From the NCBI GenBank assembly GCA_963932465.1, contig OZ010788.1, forward strand, positions 675,264,484 to 675,328,483: 64,000 nucleotides of DNA, written 5' to 3'. The notes below the pieces were generated by a model. It worked only from the letters and a program-made list of their open reading frames with translations, made no database searches and was not told the origin of the DNA. Position 1 is the first letter of the stretch. Each line of letters opens with the position of its first letter. Origin of the DNA: Maratus speciosus. Lineage: Eukaryota; Arthropoda; Arachnida; Araneae; Salticidae. The position numbers were made by a program, and so were the translations under genes. Positions 44,521-54,499 of the stretch are shown here, in pieces.

Positions 44521-45179
44521 TGACACAATACAAATTTGCATCCTAGTGTAATCTAATAACATTCCAAAATATGTGTCATTTTGTAAAGAATCGAGGCTGT
44601 TGCTTTTCAACATTTTATTTAACGAAAATTCTATTATTTTTTTCCTGTTATATGTTTAGTACAAGCTGTATATTTTGCATTAATATTCCAGAATGATTAT
44701 AGATTTCAAATTTATAATGCAATGTTAATTTTACTATCAATTATTTTTTTTTATATATCTGATGATTATTTATATTTCTAGTAAATTTGTAAATGACCGC
44801 TATTTCGCAGCAAAAAATATGCTCCAACTTTAAACAGCCATTACTTCGGTCAGTTTTAATCGTAGAATAATAGGACTTTTTTTGTTGTCTTACTGAAGCT
44901 ACAGTAAAATTTCCTTGATAAAATACAGCGGTAAATGAAAGGTCAACCAGGAACCAGGAGTAAATTTTCAAGAGGAATTATGCTTAATGCCATAAATCAT
45001 AAAGTTAGAAATAACCGCAAATTAATTGCGCACACTGATCAATGAAATGAACTCTTAAAAACAAAATCATCTGCCCAAAACATTACAAAATTAAGTCGAC
45101 TGTGCGTAAGAAAATGGATGGATGCATAAGAAAATAAATTAGTAATAAATATTATAGATTGCATGTGGTTCTCTTTATC
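44521..45179. other. No assignable gene
   Basis: No terminal repeats. The 76-codon minus frame at 44741-44971 has no recognisable motif. Confidence 0.4.
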
Positions 45180-45414
45180 TCGGAAGTATTTTTTTCCCTT
45201 GGAATCCATTATATTTCGAAATCATTCCTTTTTTCTCGGAATGGTTCCCTTTTTCTCGGAATCGTTCCTTTTTCTCGGAATCGTTCCTTTTTCTCGGAAT
45301 CGTTTCTTTTTTTCGGAACGATTCCAAAAGGAACGACTCCAAAGAACTCGTTCCTTTCGGTGAACGATTCCGGCTGGAACGATTCCTTAAAAGGAACGAT
45401 GTTGCCCATCTCTA
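45180..45414. mobile_element. hAT-like terminus with GGAATCGTTCC words, opposite orientation
   Basis: Ends 'gatgttgcccatctcta', the reverse complement of a TAGAGATGGGCAAC end. The interior repeats 'ttctcggaatcgttcctttt' five to six times. Same family as 39967-40620 but a shorter array. The left terminus is missing. Overlapping Phe/Arg/Ser-rich frames are repeat translations. Confidence 0.65.
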
Positions 45415-45659
45415 TTATTCAAGTTTATTATTTAAAAGAAAAAGGAAATAGAAAAAGAAACTTCAGGATAGGAAAAAAGTTGAAAAAATGTATGAGATAG
45501 TATTACTCCCTGAATTAAAATTAGAATACATACTTTTACTTTTTTCGATCTTTATAAGAAAAAAAAAATATTGGATTTGTGAAAATTTTTGAGTTTGGAT
45601 TTAGACGGATTCATACGCTTTAGAGGATCCTGAATAGGATTTGACTGTTTTTAGAAACT

Positions 45660-46200
45660 GTCTGTCTGTGAGTTTGTCTGTGTGTCTGTCAGTCTGTATG
45701 TGACACACATTTTGTGGGCGCTCTATCTAAAGAACTCAGGCACAGAATTTCATCCAACTTTATATTCAGTTAGACCTTGATATAAATGGGTGATGATTAG
45801 GTTTTGGTGTGGATCGCCCAATAGGTGGAGCTGCTATGCTAGATTTTCCACGATTTTCCCAATAGCTCGATCTCAAAAACTAATAACTTCAGACTGTTAG
45901 ACGTTGACATAAGTCGTTGCTGATTAGATTTTGGTGCTAATCACCCAACAGATGGCGTTGCAAGGCAATCCTGCATTTTGCAGGATTTACACGATTTTAG
46001 CGACAATCCTATCTCAAGAGCTCATGCGCGGAATTTCATATCTTTAGTCAATCTTTAGTCTTGTGTCAATTGACACAAATAGATCCTTATTATGTTTGGG
46101 TGTATACCGTCGAACAGGTGTCGTCGCTAGGCTCCATTTTTCAAGATTCCCACATTAACTACATCTCAAGAACGAATAGATTGTCATTTAATTTTGATTG
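45660..46200. repeat. Degenerate ~155-bp tandem array after a GTCTGTCTGT tract
   Basis: At least three diverged units contain 'atctcaa.aact.at', 'cggaatttcat', 'tga.ata.at.ggtg.tgatta', 'ttttggtgt.gatcgccca' and 'aggtgg.g.tgctaggct'. It begins just after 'gtctgtctgtgagtttgtct', like the other TCTGTCTGT repeats of the window. No gene. Confidence 0.65.
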
Positions 46201-46334
46201 CAGACGATTTTATTTATACAGTAGAAAGTTCAGTACTACTTAGTTATCAGGTCGACCAAAAATCTATCGCCAAACTATAGGATTAAATGCCAATAATGGT
46301 TGATCGTAAATGTCACATTCACTTAACTTTAAGC

Positions 46335-46500
46335 AAGTTACGCGTGTTTACGTCATCAAGTGATTTTTGTCTCGACGCTTATTTGTATTTTTATTAATGT
46401 TATACTAATTTATTTGTTCTTTCGTTATTTAAAATAAAAATTATGTCAATTTGTATAATTTGGCGAAATGGGTCGACGAGGTAACCAAGTAGTACCGAAA
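46335..46500 (+). mobile_element. Helitron fragment
   Basis: Matches 34315-34505 of the full copy: 'gtttacgtcatcaagtgatt', 'tttattaatgttatactaat', 'ttatttgttctttcgttatt', 'tcaatttgtataatttggcg', 'caagtagtaccg'. Just upstream (46245-46290) a short piece of the same region lies inverted ('caggtcgaccaaaaatc'). Confidence 0.7.
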
Positions 46501-46614
46501 GTTTTGTCACAATATGCTACAAATTCCTCAATATGCCAGAAAAAAAAAAAAAAAAAATCTTGACACTCAAACCACAATCTTGATGTTCAGATGTTTTATT
46601 TTACTTTTTCCTGC

Positions 46615-47326
46615 TTTAGGGTCCGGGACACAAAATTCTTCACATTTTGTAAGTATATTTTATTTCCTTAAAAATTTCTCTGTTTTTTTTCTGCTTAAAA
46701 TGACATTTAAATCATGTTTATATCTTTATTAGAACAAGATATATTAATTTTTTTTTTTGCTTTGATTTGTTTCAAAATCTAGCTTTCAATCAATGGCTGC
46801 CATGGAAACGACTTCTTGTAAAAATGCGTTTTTCTTCATGATGGATTTTTTTCTCCATTTCTCGAATTTAAATTGTTATAAGTCAAGAACCATTAAAGAT
46901 AAACGGTTCAAACTTAGAACGTGTCCTTTTCAATTGGTTTACTTTACTTTTGATTCAGGAAATTTGAAAAAAAAAATATTTACTTTTGAAACTATGATTT
47001 TTTTTTTTAAGTTATATCATTTTTATTTTAAATATTTTAAATTTTTATTTCAATTAATATTTTTAAAAATGCCGAATCAAAATTAAAATTTATATATTTC
47101 TGTTTATTTAAATGAAAACAAATTGAAATTCTACAAATAATATTTTGAGTTATACCAATTTTAAATTACCCCACTTTTTTAATAAATTTTAAATATTTTT
47201 AAAAAATATGAGAAGTTTTATCATGTGATTTTGTTTACAAATGATATGGTTAACCATCACAAAAAATTTCAAAATTTTAACTCAATAAATAAAATTTATG
47301 TTAAAATATGTCCCGGACTCCCTTAA
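46615..47326. mobile_element. TTAA-type MITE sharing its target with the next element
   Basis: The left end 'tttagggtccgggacacaaa' and the right end 'tatgtcccggactcccttaa' are inverted repeats. The right TTAA (47323-47326) is also the left TTAA of 47323-47755. The interior is T-rich. The 97-codon frame at 46793-47086 is Phe/Lys-rich and probably meaningless. Confidence 0.6.
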
Positions 47327-47755
47327 GGGTGTTTGTTCTCAAATCCAAAAGGGCAACTTTCTGACATAAGTTTTAATTTATTTTTGTTCGAAAATACATG
47401 AAACGAGCTGGTGTTGTTGTTCAGAAACTAGGTCATCGAGCTGTTTTTTCCATTTTTTTGCAAACGAAATAGATCTTTCATAAAAGAGTGTCAAAGTGGG
47501 CGTTTTGAACCGAATTTCCGCGCGAAGGGAGAAAGAGCACTCAAGAGCGGGCGGAAAACGGGTTTTTCACGGGATCGAATTCGCTTATAACTCAATAGGT
47601 AATGGATGGATCCAAAAATGGAAAAAAACAGTTCGATTGCAAATCGCTTCCATAGCCAGGCTTTCCCCTTTTATATATATCCGTTAAAAAACGAATTTGT
47701 AAATATGTCAAAACGTTTTTCGCTTGTTGGGCAGAGCAGTTAAGAACAGCCTTAA
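47323..47755. mobile_element. TTAA element, copy 2 of 3
   Basis: TTAA at 47323 and 47752. It begins GGGTGTTTGTTCTCAAATCC and ends 'gagcagttaagaacagcc'. It aligns along its length with 53973-54399 (shared 'ctttctgacataagttttaa', 'cttataactcaataggtaat', 'ggatccaaaaatggaaa', 'aatatgtcaaaacg'-type). TTAA fits piggyBac or Kolobok. 433 bp, non-coding. Confidence 0.78.
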
Positions 47756-48339
47756 ATAAAAAAGGCGGACGAGAGTTTCTATTACACGTTGGTCACGTGA
47801 AGTGGTGGCCCTTGCAGCTTTAGATAACTCAGGATTCTCCTTTATTTTTTTAGTTCTGGTAGTGGTTTGAAATGAGGGCTTTTTTGAAAATTTTCAATGA
47901 CTGTCAAGATTTTTTTGCTGTCATTGTAGTTTAAATTAACTTCATTATGCTGCCTACAAATATAAGGAACACCTAATTGTTTTCAGATGTAACGTCATCA
48001 TGTGTCCCTTTCCCTGTCACACTGTGTCAGACTTTGTGGCTTCATGAATGGATGTCCCTAAAGGATAAAACCTTTTTTATTTTAAACGTGCATAATTTTC
48101 CGAACAGTTTTAATGGCAACCATTTAATTTGGATGATCAACTGAGCAAAGAATGTAGTTACTGTTCTTCTCCTTAATTTCCATGTGAGAGATGTGACAGA
48201 CAACATCAACTTTCAACTGATTTTAAGATATTAACGTAAATTTCGATGCATGTAACAAAAATTTAGATAGCTTGAACTTCCCACTTCTGATAAATTTAAA
48301 TCATTGCTATGATAACTATATCTAAAAATTTTAAACATA
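47756..48339. other. No assignable gene
   Basis: No recognisable frame or repeat boundary. Confidence 0.4.
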
Positions 48340-49197
48340 CATTGATGTGCAAAACTTAAGCAACAAGCATAAAATGCAAATTTTCGAACATGTGAGTTCT
48401 CAAAAGTATATGATATAAACATCACGTGTAGCAATATGTATTATATCTACAATACACCTAGTTGATGTGTGACATCTCCTTCATGTTACACATGGCCACA
48501 AGTGTCACAGTTACTACGGAGAAACAAAATTTAGGCTATTTCATTCTACTCATTATTACTCTAAAATGATCTTGATATGGGGACTCCACTGAGAAGTCAC
48601 TGTGACTGTGGCTTTGTGGTGAATCACCAGGTGACATTACAAGGCAGTCACATTGTGATTCTCATGTGACTGCCATTTGAAGACTCAATTTTGAAGTCAT
48701 CGTGAGCATTCCATTGTTCTGAGCCTCTAAATAATGCTAAAATGAAATCACATGGTGACTTTCAGGTGACCGAGGCTCTACTGTGAAGTCACCATTGCGC
48801 TCCTTTTTGAAAAGTCACCATATGATTTCATTTTCCATCAATTGTCAATTCATGACAAAACAGATATCATGATGATTTTACAATGGAGTCTCCAGATGAC
48901 GTTCACATGGGGGTCACAAGGTGACTTCATTGTAAAGTCATCTGGTGACTCGTCACAAGGCAGCAGTCCTGGTGACGTGATCAAATGAGATTAAGAATGA
49001 GACGAATGAAAGATATCCCATTTCAGTTCATTGTAGTGACTGTGACACTTGTGACCCTTTGTGAGGTCATGGAAGACTGGCTGTGCTGTTAGGATAACAC
49101 CTATTTTTTACACTTGCTGTTTATAGAATTTTCTTTTGGGTACTCACGTGTTTAGAAATTAACATTTTGTGTTCGTTGCTTAAGTTTTGCACACTAG
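48340..49197. mobile_element. Near-palindromic mariner-type MITE, relative of 25370-26241
   Basis: Left end CATTGATGTGCAAAACTTAA, right end 'ttaagttttgcacactag', TA on both sides (48338-48339 and 49198-49199). The arms are complementary across the 858 bp and the interior repeats GTCAC/GTGAC. It is clearly homologous to 25370-26241 in plan and wording ('gactctcatgtgactg', 'ggtgactttcaggtgac', 'gtgaagtcaccattg'). Confidence 0.85.
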
Positions 49198-50107
49198 TAT
49201 CTTATTCGTTATAGCACTTTCCAACATAATTGAAAAGTGTTTATGAATTCGGTTTTGTCTATCTGTCCGTGCTGAAACTCTCTGAAACAGACTCGGATGG
49301 CCATGAAATTTTAATATCTTATTCATTTTCAGTATTGAATGTTCGGCATTGAAATGAATTACGTAGTCTTCATAGTTCGTTCCCAGAGACACACAAAAGA
49401 ATTCCGTTACATAAAGGTCCATGGGGAAGAATTTTTTTTTTGGTGCATTTTTTTCCCTTTTATGTTACGATATTTCAAACCTAATGAGATAGATATGCGT
49501 CACTGTAGTATACTAAAACATGCTTTCTTAGGAGTATAGGATAAGTAGCATTTATAGCTCGTTTAAAGGGGCGCACAAAAGAATTTCATTACATTCTTTT
49601 GTGCACACACACAATACAGTGTGATTTTAAAATCACTATACATTTCAGTGATATACTTACTGAATGGTGTTTTATTGCAGGTGATATGACAGAATGCTGA
49701 CCAAAGAAGAACGAATCTCTGTTATTTCTACTCGTCTTCATGGAGTGACGTATGAACGGGTATGGGCAGACTTGGCCCGTAAATTTAGGAAACCTGGACC
49801 CACCAGGCTGGCTATAAAGAGCCCAGTCAATAAATTTCACCGTACTGTTAATGCTGCAGACGAAGAATGCCCAGGGAGGCCCAGAATAACGCCAGACACT
49901 GTGCAATGCAGGATGAGAGCATACGCAGCCCTTCTGCATCTACCAGGAGACTTAGTAGAAGTTTGGTATTCCTTCAAACCACTGTGTGAGGAACATTCCG
50001 TTACAAGCTGTAGAAACTTGCATACCACATCCAGCTGATACATAAGCTTGAAGCTGAGGAGTATGCAACCAGACAAGCTATATGTCATGACCTGCTAGAA
50101 GCTGTTA

Positions 50108-50684
50108 GACCGGGAGCCAGCAGTACAGACACATGGTTCGTACGGAGACCGTTATTTCTCCAGGAAAACTACCAGTATCTTTTTATAGAAAAAGAAATCT
50201 AGGTTAAACACGCAAAATTTCGCCTTCTTTTAAGAAGAGATTTTCTGTAAGATAATACTGGTGCCGAAAAATTTTCTGGTCTGCAAAATTCAAGGAGGCG
50301 TACGTACCATGAGACAGCCACCTCATCGAGTTGGAGGCTGAATTTCCAGAATTAGCTAAAACTCGATTCCCACATTAAAACGCAATCGGTCTGCCAAGTC
50401 CTATCTTGCTGGAAAACACCTGTAAACCTGATTTTAGCGGTCGACTGGTACGTTTACCATTGCGTTTTCCTCCACTCAACTATGAAAACATGGTAGACTG
50501 GGAGCAGGAAAACACAATGGTGAACCTACGAGTCAACTGCTATAATCGGGTTTTCCGGTGTTTTCCACCCAGATAGGACTTGGCAGACCGATTGCGTTTT
50601 AATGTGGGAATCGAGTTTTAGCTCATTATGGAGTTTTAGCCTCCAACTCGATAATGTGGTTGTCTGTGCTGCGAGCTCCCGGTC
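50108..50684. mobile_element. Fold-back MITE inside the transposase
   Basis: Ends GACCGGGAGCCAGCAGTACA and the reverse complement of GACCGGGAGCTCGCAGCACA. TA flanks it (50106-50107, 50685-50686). Long inner arms, including 'tcgagttggaggct', 'aaactcgattcccacattaa' and 'ggtctgccaagtcctatctt', meet their complements. It separates transposase words that are adjacent in the family (…DLLEA / LMQDVL…). Confidence 0.8.
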
Positions 50685-50775
50685 TATGAGGAAAATGATA
50701 ATTTGATGCAGGATGTCTTGTTCAGCGATGAAGCTACATTTCACACCTGTGGATGTGTAAACACACACAATTGTA

Positions 50776-50993
50776 CACTGTAAAAAAAATTCCTTTAAAA
50801 TACAGATTGTACTGGTAATCGAGACGCCAATACTATTTCCGTATTTTAACGGAATTTTTCCCCCATAAATTCCAGAAAAATTTCCGTTTGTCTGGAATTT
50901 ACGGGGGAAAATTTCCGTTAAAATACGGAAATAGTACTGGCGTCTCGATTGCTAGCACATTTCCGTATTTTAGCGGAATTTTGATTTACAGTG
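50776..50993. mobile_element. MITE with CACTGTAAA ends inside the transposase
   Basis: Left end CACTGTAAAAAAAATTCC, right end 'ggaattttgatttacagtg', TA at 50774-50775 and 50994-50995. Inner arms: 'actggcgtctcgatt' and 'aatcgagacgccaatact', with 'ttccgtattttaacggaa' repeats. Removing it with one TA leaves the reading frame HNCRIWAD, exactly as expected for this transposase family. The insertion is therefore base-exact and later than the loss of piece order elsewhere. Confidence 0.92.
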
Positions 50994-51558
50994 TAGGATC
51001 TGGGCAGACGAACAACTAAGTGTGATGCAGGAGTGGCAACGAGACACAGTCATAGTGGTTAGGGATAACGAGTTCAACAGCTTACGGGCCCTTCATGTTC
51101 GCAGAACAAACCGCTAACTGGAAACACATACCTCGATAGGGTGGAACAGTTTTTTTGAGCCACAGTTGATATCAGATGGCATTAAGGATACTGTTGTTTT
51201 TCAACAGGATGGGGCACCATTCCATTTTGTTCTTATTGTTCGGGATTATCTAAATCAAGCTTTTCCCGGCAAATGGGGTGGTCGAGCCGCTCCAAGGATG
51301 TGGACTCGTCCCTTTCCTGATCTGAATGTTTTGAAACTATGTCCTGTTGTGACATAAAATTTCAGTACCATTGCATATTCTATAATAAAATCTGTTTAAT
51401 CACAAAATTTATAGTGACTTTAGAATCCCCCTGTATATGGGGGGCATCGTTTTCGATGCATTTTAAGGATGTTATGATGCTTAAAACGTAATGAAATTTA
51501 AAAAAGATCACTGAGATGGACTCGTAAGATGTTTTCTATAGATAAGGTCTGCGTAGCA

Positions 51559-51766
51559 TTAACCCCTTCGCGACGGGAGCCTTTTACGAAATGTTTATTA
51601 CTTTGCTACCGGTTTTAAAAAACAGAAGTTTGTGCCTATTCAAATCGGGAAAATGCTCGTATTAAATAAGGCAAATTTTACAGTAAAATTTTACTGGTGA
51701 GGATAAACGAGGATCCTTAGGCCTATTTCCGGCACGTATACGTGTCGCTCATCCCCAAGGGGTTAA
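51559..51766. mobile_element. piggyBac-like TTAA MITE
   Basis: TTAACCCCTTCGCGACGG at the left and 'atccccaaggggttaa' at the right give TTAA duplications and CCCCTT ends. A subterminal palindrome, cacgtatacgtg, lies at about 51734. The start compares with known piggyBac MITEs (TTAACCCYTTSG). 208 bp, non-coding. Confidence 0.8.
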
Positions 51767-51816
51767 GAAAAAAGAACATCTTAAAATCACCGTAAAAAAC
51801 TTAATAAACGCGCAAG

Positions 51817-51849
51817 GCCTTTCGAAAGAACTAGTCTTTCTTCTTCAGG
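51817..51849 (-). ncRNA. Hammerhead-like motif, best preserved of three
   Basis: On the minus strand: CGC, CUGAAGA, one extra A, stem GAAAGA/UCUUUC with loop CUAGU, GAAA, palindromic GGCC, UU, GCG. CGC and GCG pair as a 3-bp helix I. CUGAAGA and GAAA match the catalytic core (CUGANGA...GAAA). GGCC serves as a minimal helix III and UU fits the NUH site. The extra base before helix II departs from the consensus. GCG (51812-51814) lies just beyond the feature's left end. Confidence 0.4.
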
Positions 51850-52274
51850 CGTAGAGAACACGTCCTACTGCTATGAAAACAGCAGCAAGACAGGGGCTTC
51901 ATTTACAGGGGCGAACAAAAGTATTTGGTTACAGGACGGACTACGATCGATTTCATTGTATGAAAAAAAAAAAAAATTCTTAATCTAATATTTTGTTTGT
52001 GTTGGAAAGTTTTTCTATATCTATGCCTCGTGCATCATTTTCCTTCATTTTATAATATGCTTTCGTTTATATCATTGAGTGCTAATTTAATACTAATGTA
52101 TTATTCGAAATTGGGCTCTTATTGTACAAAAATTCCTAACATATCCTATTATAAAATGTCTCCATGGTACGCTCAAAGTAAAGACTGCGTTTCTTATTAT
52201 GCGTTTTCTGCAAATTTCATCTGCGTGTGCCCATTATCCAATCAGACGTGAAAATTTAGCAAATTAGCTGTTTG

Positions 52275-52850
52275 AGAAAAGGGGAAGAGTTTCATACCCT
52301 GTTCTGATTGGCGCGATTGCGAAGGAATCCAAAACGGCGCCAAAAAGCCATTTTAGCATCTTATAAAAATTTTCAAGATTGCGGAAAAACATTGTCTTTA
52401 AATATTTATAAACATATATATATATTTAATAAACGTTATATGTGTCACGTGTTATAAAAATAAATACGATGTTTATATAAATGTTTTTATTTTTTATGTA
52501 TATATTACATATATTTCTGTATATATGTAATTATATATAGAGATATACATTTATAAATACTTAATATATACACCTATAAATAAATATTATATACTTATAT
52601 ATAATTTTATATATTTATATATATGTATTTTTGTTTTAAAAAGTTATAAATTTTTCCGAAAAAAATATACTAAATGCAAAAAATTACACAAAAAACATAT
52701 TGATAAAGTCCATTCCAGTAGTAAAAAAGCAACGCCAAAGGCTGAAGATCGCAACCACGTCGATTCATTTGATGCCAAAAAAAAAAAAAAGCTCGCCAAA
52801 AAAAAACCAGAACAGGGTATGGAACTCTTCCCAAGAAAAGATATCTCTGA
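52275..52850. mobile_element. Possible fold-back element
   Basis: 'ggaagagtttcataccctgt' (about 52291) is mirrored by 'acagggtatggaactcttcc' (about 52813). Nearby 'aagccattttagcat' and T/A runs may be further arm. Between them lies TA-rich sequence with many 'atatata' phrases. The outer ends and target duplication were not found. The 73-codon minus frame inside is unlikely to be a gene. Confidence 0.5.
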
Positions 52851-53290
52851 AATAATAACCCGCATTTTAATTCAAGGTATAACCATTATCAGGTCCATAC
52901 AAAACCATTCCATCAAAGGACACGAGAAAGAACGAAAATAGCATTGAAATAAAATCGTTTTTTACCAATAACGACAAATGGATCCAGTGCTGGACGATGG
53001 CTTTATATTTATAAGGAGGCCCTGGGCAAAAAACGTTATATGGGCCGATAATGCTCTTGCTATACAATTCTATGCATGTATCTCTTATAGAACTGTTTTC
53101 CAATTCAAACTTACTCACAAAGTCAATTTGATTCTCAAATAGGCACAAAATGGATTCTTATTCAGATTCAATTTTTTATATTTCAAAATTTTTTATCATT
53201 TTAAACCGATTTTTGAAACGTGAACGTGGTAATCAGGATAGGGGATAACAACTCAAAATGTACCACGCTTACAGGAAAAGCATTGTTCGT
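52851..53290. other. No assignable gene
   Basis: A 93-codon minus-strand frame (52867-53148) has no motif I recognise. No flanking splice or promoter evidence supports it. Confidence 0.35.
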
Positions 53291-53306
53291 TTTCGTAGCA
53301 CTTTAT

Positions 53307-53545
53307 GCCCCACCAGTGTCAGAGTTTCTGCTGTCGAAGCTGGTAGACGGGAGGTGCTGGGTTCGAACCCAAGTGCGCCTGTCGACCTAATCGTTCGGAG
53401 TTTTCCGTGGTTTTCTTCGAGCCTTGAATTTCCTTGCGCAAATACGGGTTAGGTTCCCTTAGAAAGACCCCCACGGAGGGCACTTCACCCCCACTTAGGG
53501 TCTATATCCCTTGTGTTGATAATTGGCCATCATAAACACAACCAA
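53307..53545 (+). mobile_element. tRNA-derived SINE, copy 1, 14-bp duplication
   Basis: The head contains a B-box-like GGTTCGAACCC in 'gtgctgggttcgaaccca' and an upstream A-box-like 'ctggtagacgg' region. The body reads 'acgggttaggttcccttaga', 'cacggagggcacttcac', 'agggtctatatcc' and 'cataaacacaaccaatc'. TCGTAGCACTTTAT flanks both sides (53293-53306, 53546-53559). SINEs are mobilised by LINE machinery and transcribed by RNA polymerase III. The first bases of the head differ from copy 2 (57373), so the A box is weak here. The frame 53258-53452 across it is not a gene. Confidence 0.88.
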
Positions 53546-53559
53546 TCGTAGCACTTTAT

Positions 53560-53972
53560 CTATGTATAATTCATAACTTGTACACATAAAATGGACTTTT
53601 TCCGTCTCGTGGTGATGAACAAGGGGTTGTTCATATATATCGTTATGACTTTTAGGGTGGAGGGGGGGGGGGGATCTGGCACATGATATCATAACATATC
53701 TCTTAGGGGGGAGGGGTTAGCCTTTTCATATCGTTATCATTTTTGATGGAACCAAAGTTTTTTTTCTTTTTATTTGCAAGCTTGTTCTTTACCTCCAAAT
53801 ATTCTGTTATCTATTTTTATGAAAATACAAGATTAGTATTAAAATCATGAAATGATTATAAAATTATTTAATTCCAAAATGTGGAATACCCAACGTTTGA
53901 CGTTCCTATTCTTTTGTCATACGTGTATGCATATATAATCCGCTGTTCAAAAAACCCGGTCCAAAGTACGTT
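53560..53972. other. No assignable gene
   Basis: A G-rich run near 53660-53675 and a second 'ggggggaggggtt' near 53706. No element boundary is seen. Confidence 0.4.
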
Positions 53973-54399
53973 TTAAGGCTGTTCTCAAATCCAAAGGGTC
54001 AACTTTCTGACATAAGTTTTAATTCATTTTTGTTCAGAAACGCATGAAACTACAAGGAGTTGTTATACAGAAACTATGTCATCGAACTGTTTTTTCCGTT
54101 TTCTTGTAAACGCAGTAGATCTTTTAGAAAATACTGTCAAAGTTGGCATTTTGAACTGAACTTCCGAACGAAAGAGGAAATTCCAGTCAGTAAGGGGAGA
54201 AAAATGCCGTGTCACGTGATCGAAATCGCTTATAACTCAATAGGTAATGGATTGATCCAAAAATGGAAAACACAGTTCGATTCCAAATCGCTTTTATGGT
54301 CAAGCTTTCCAATTTTATATCTTTCCGTTAAAAAATTAATTTGTAAATGTGTCAAAACATTTTGCGCTTGTTGAGCAGAGCAGTTGAGAACAGCCTTAC
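53973..54399. mobile_element. TTAA element, copy 3 of 3
   Basis: TTAA at 53973 then GGCTGTTCTCAAATCCAAAG. The right end is 'gagcagttgagaacagcc' then TTAC, one base from TTAA. It is colinear with 47323-47755 and, more distantly, with 36029-36430. The 104-codon frame in it is not conserved in the other copies. Confidence 0.78.
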
Positions 54400-54499
54400 A
54401 TTATACTTGTTGTGCTTACTACGTGAAGAAAAATGAAAGAATATTATCCACCTGCTTTGTTGATAAAAAGTTCTGACCCCCGCCACTCTGTGTGCGGGC

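Larger units (their letters stand above)
49694..51357 (+). pseudogene. Mariner-like transposase, in four pieces
   Basis: Piece 1 (49694 to about 49920) starts at ATG with 'MLTKEERISVISTRLHGVTY' and 'RKFRKPGPTR'. This is the helix-turn-helix N-terminus known from an arthropod mariner group whose N-terminal domain is often labelled DUF4817. Piece 2 (50045-50105) gives 'KLEAEEYATRQAICHDLLEA'. Piece 3 (50689-50775) gives 'LMQDVLFSDEATFHTCG' with the first catalytic Asp. Piece 4 (50995-51357) has 'QQDGAPFHF' with the second Asp and 'PFPDLNVLKL' with the third, 36 residues after it. Frameshifts, a stop after 'VRRTNR' and two MITEs (50108-50684, 50776-50993) disable it. The truncated C-terminus confirms inactivity. 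Confidence 0.88.
49617..51433 (+). mobile_element. Mariner-like transposon, decayed, with two nested MITEs
   Basis: The terminal repeats are CAGTGTGATTTTAAAATCAC at the left and the reverse complement of CAGGGGGATTCTAAAGTCAC at the right. TA lies at 49615-49616 and 51434-51435. Transposase fragments run on the plus strand between them. Without its two insertions it is about 1.0 kb, shorter than a usual 1.3-kb mariner, so internal deletions have also occurred. Confidence 0.9.
49215..52010. repeat. CACTTTCCAAC-bounded repeat hosting a mariner-like element
   Basis: Starts CACTTTCCAAC and ends 'gtgttggaaag' (52010). Units with 'cacacaaaagaattccgtta' occur at 49390, 49573 and 51912. The mariner-like copy at 49617-51433 splits one unit. 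The words before (…cattacat) and after (atggggggcatcg) are normally adjacent in other copies. It also contains a TTAA MITE at 51559-51766. Confidence 0.65.

Noticed and set aside
52867..53148. 93-codon minus frame as a host exon
   Set aside because: No recognisable domain, no splice context and AT-rich surroundings. A frame of this length is expected by chance.
53307..53420. Possible functional tRNA gene
   Set aside because: It has a B box but no complete cloverleaf, and it is part of a 240-bp SINE with target duplications. The same applies at 57373.
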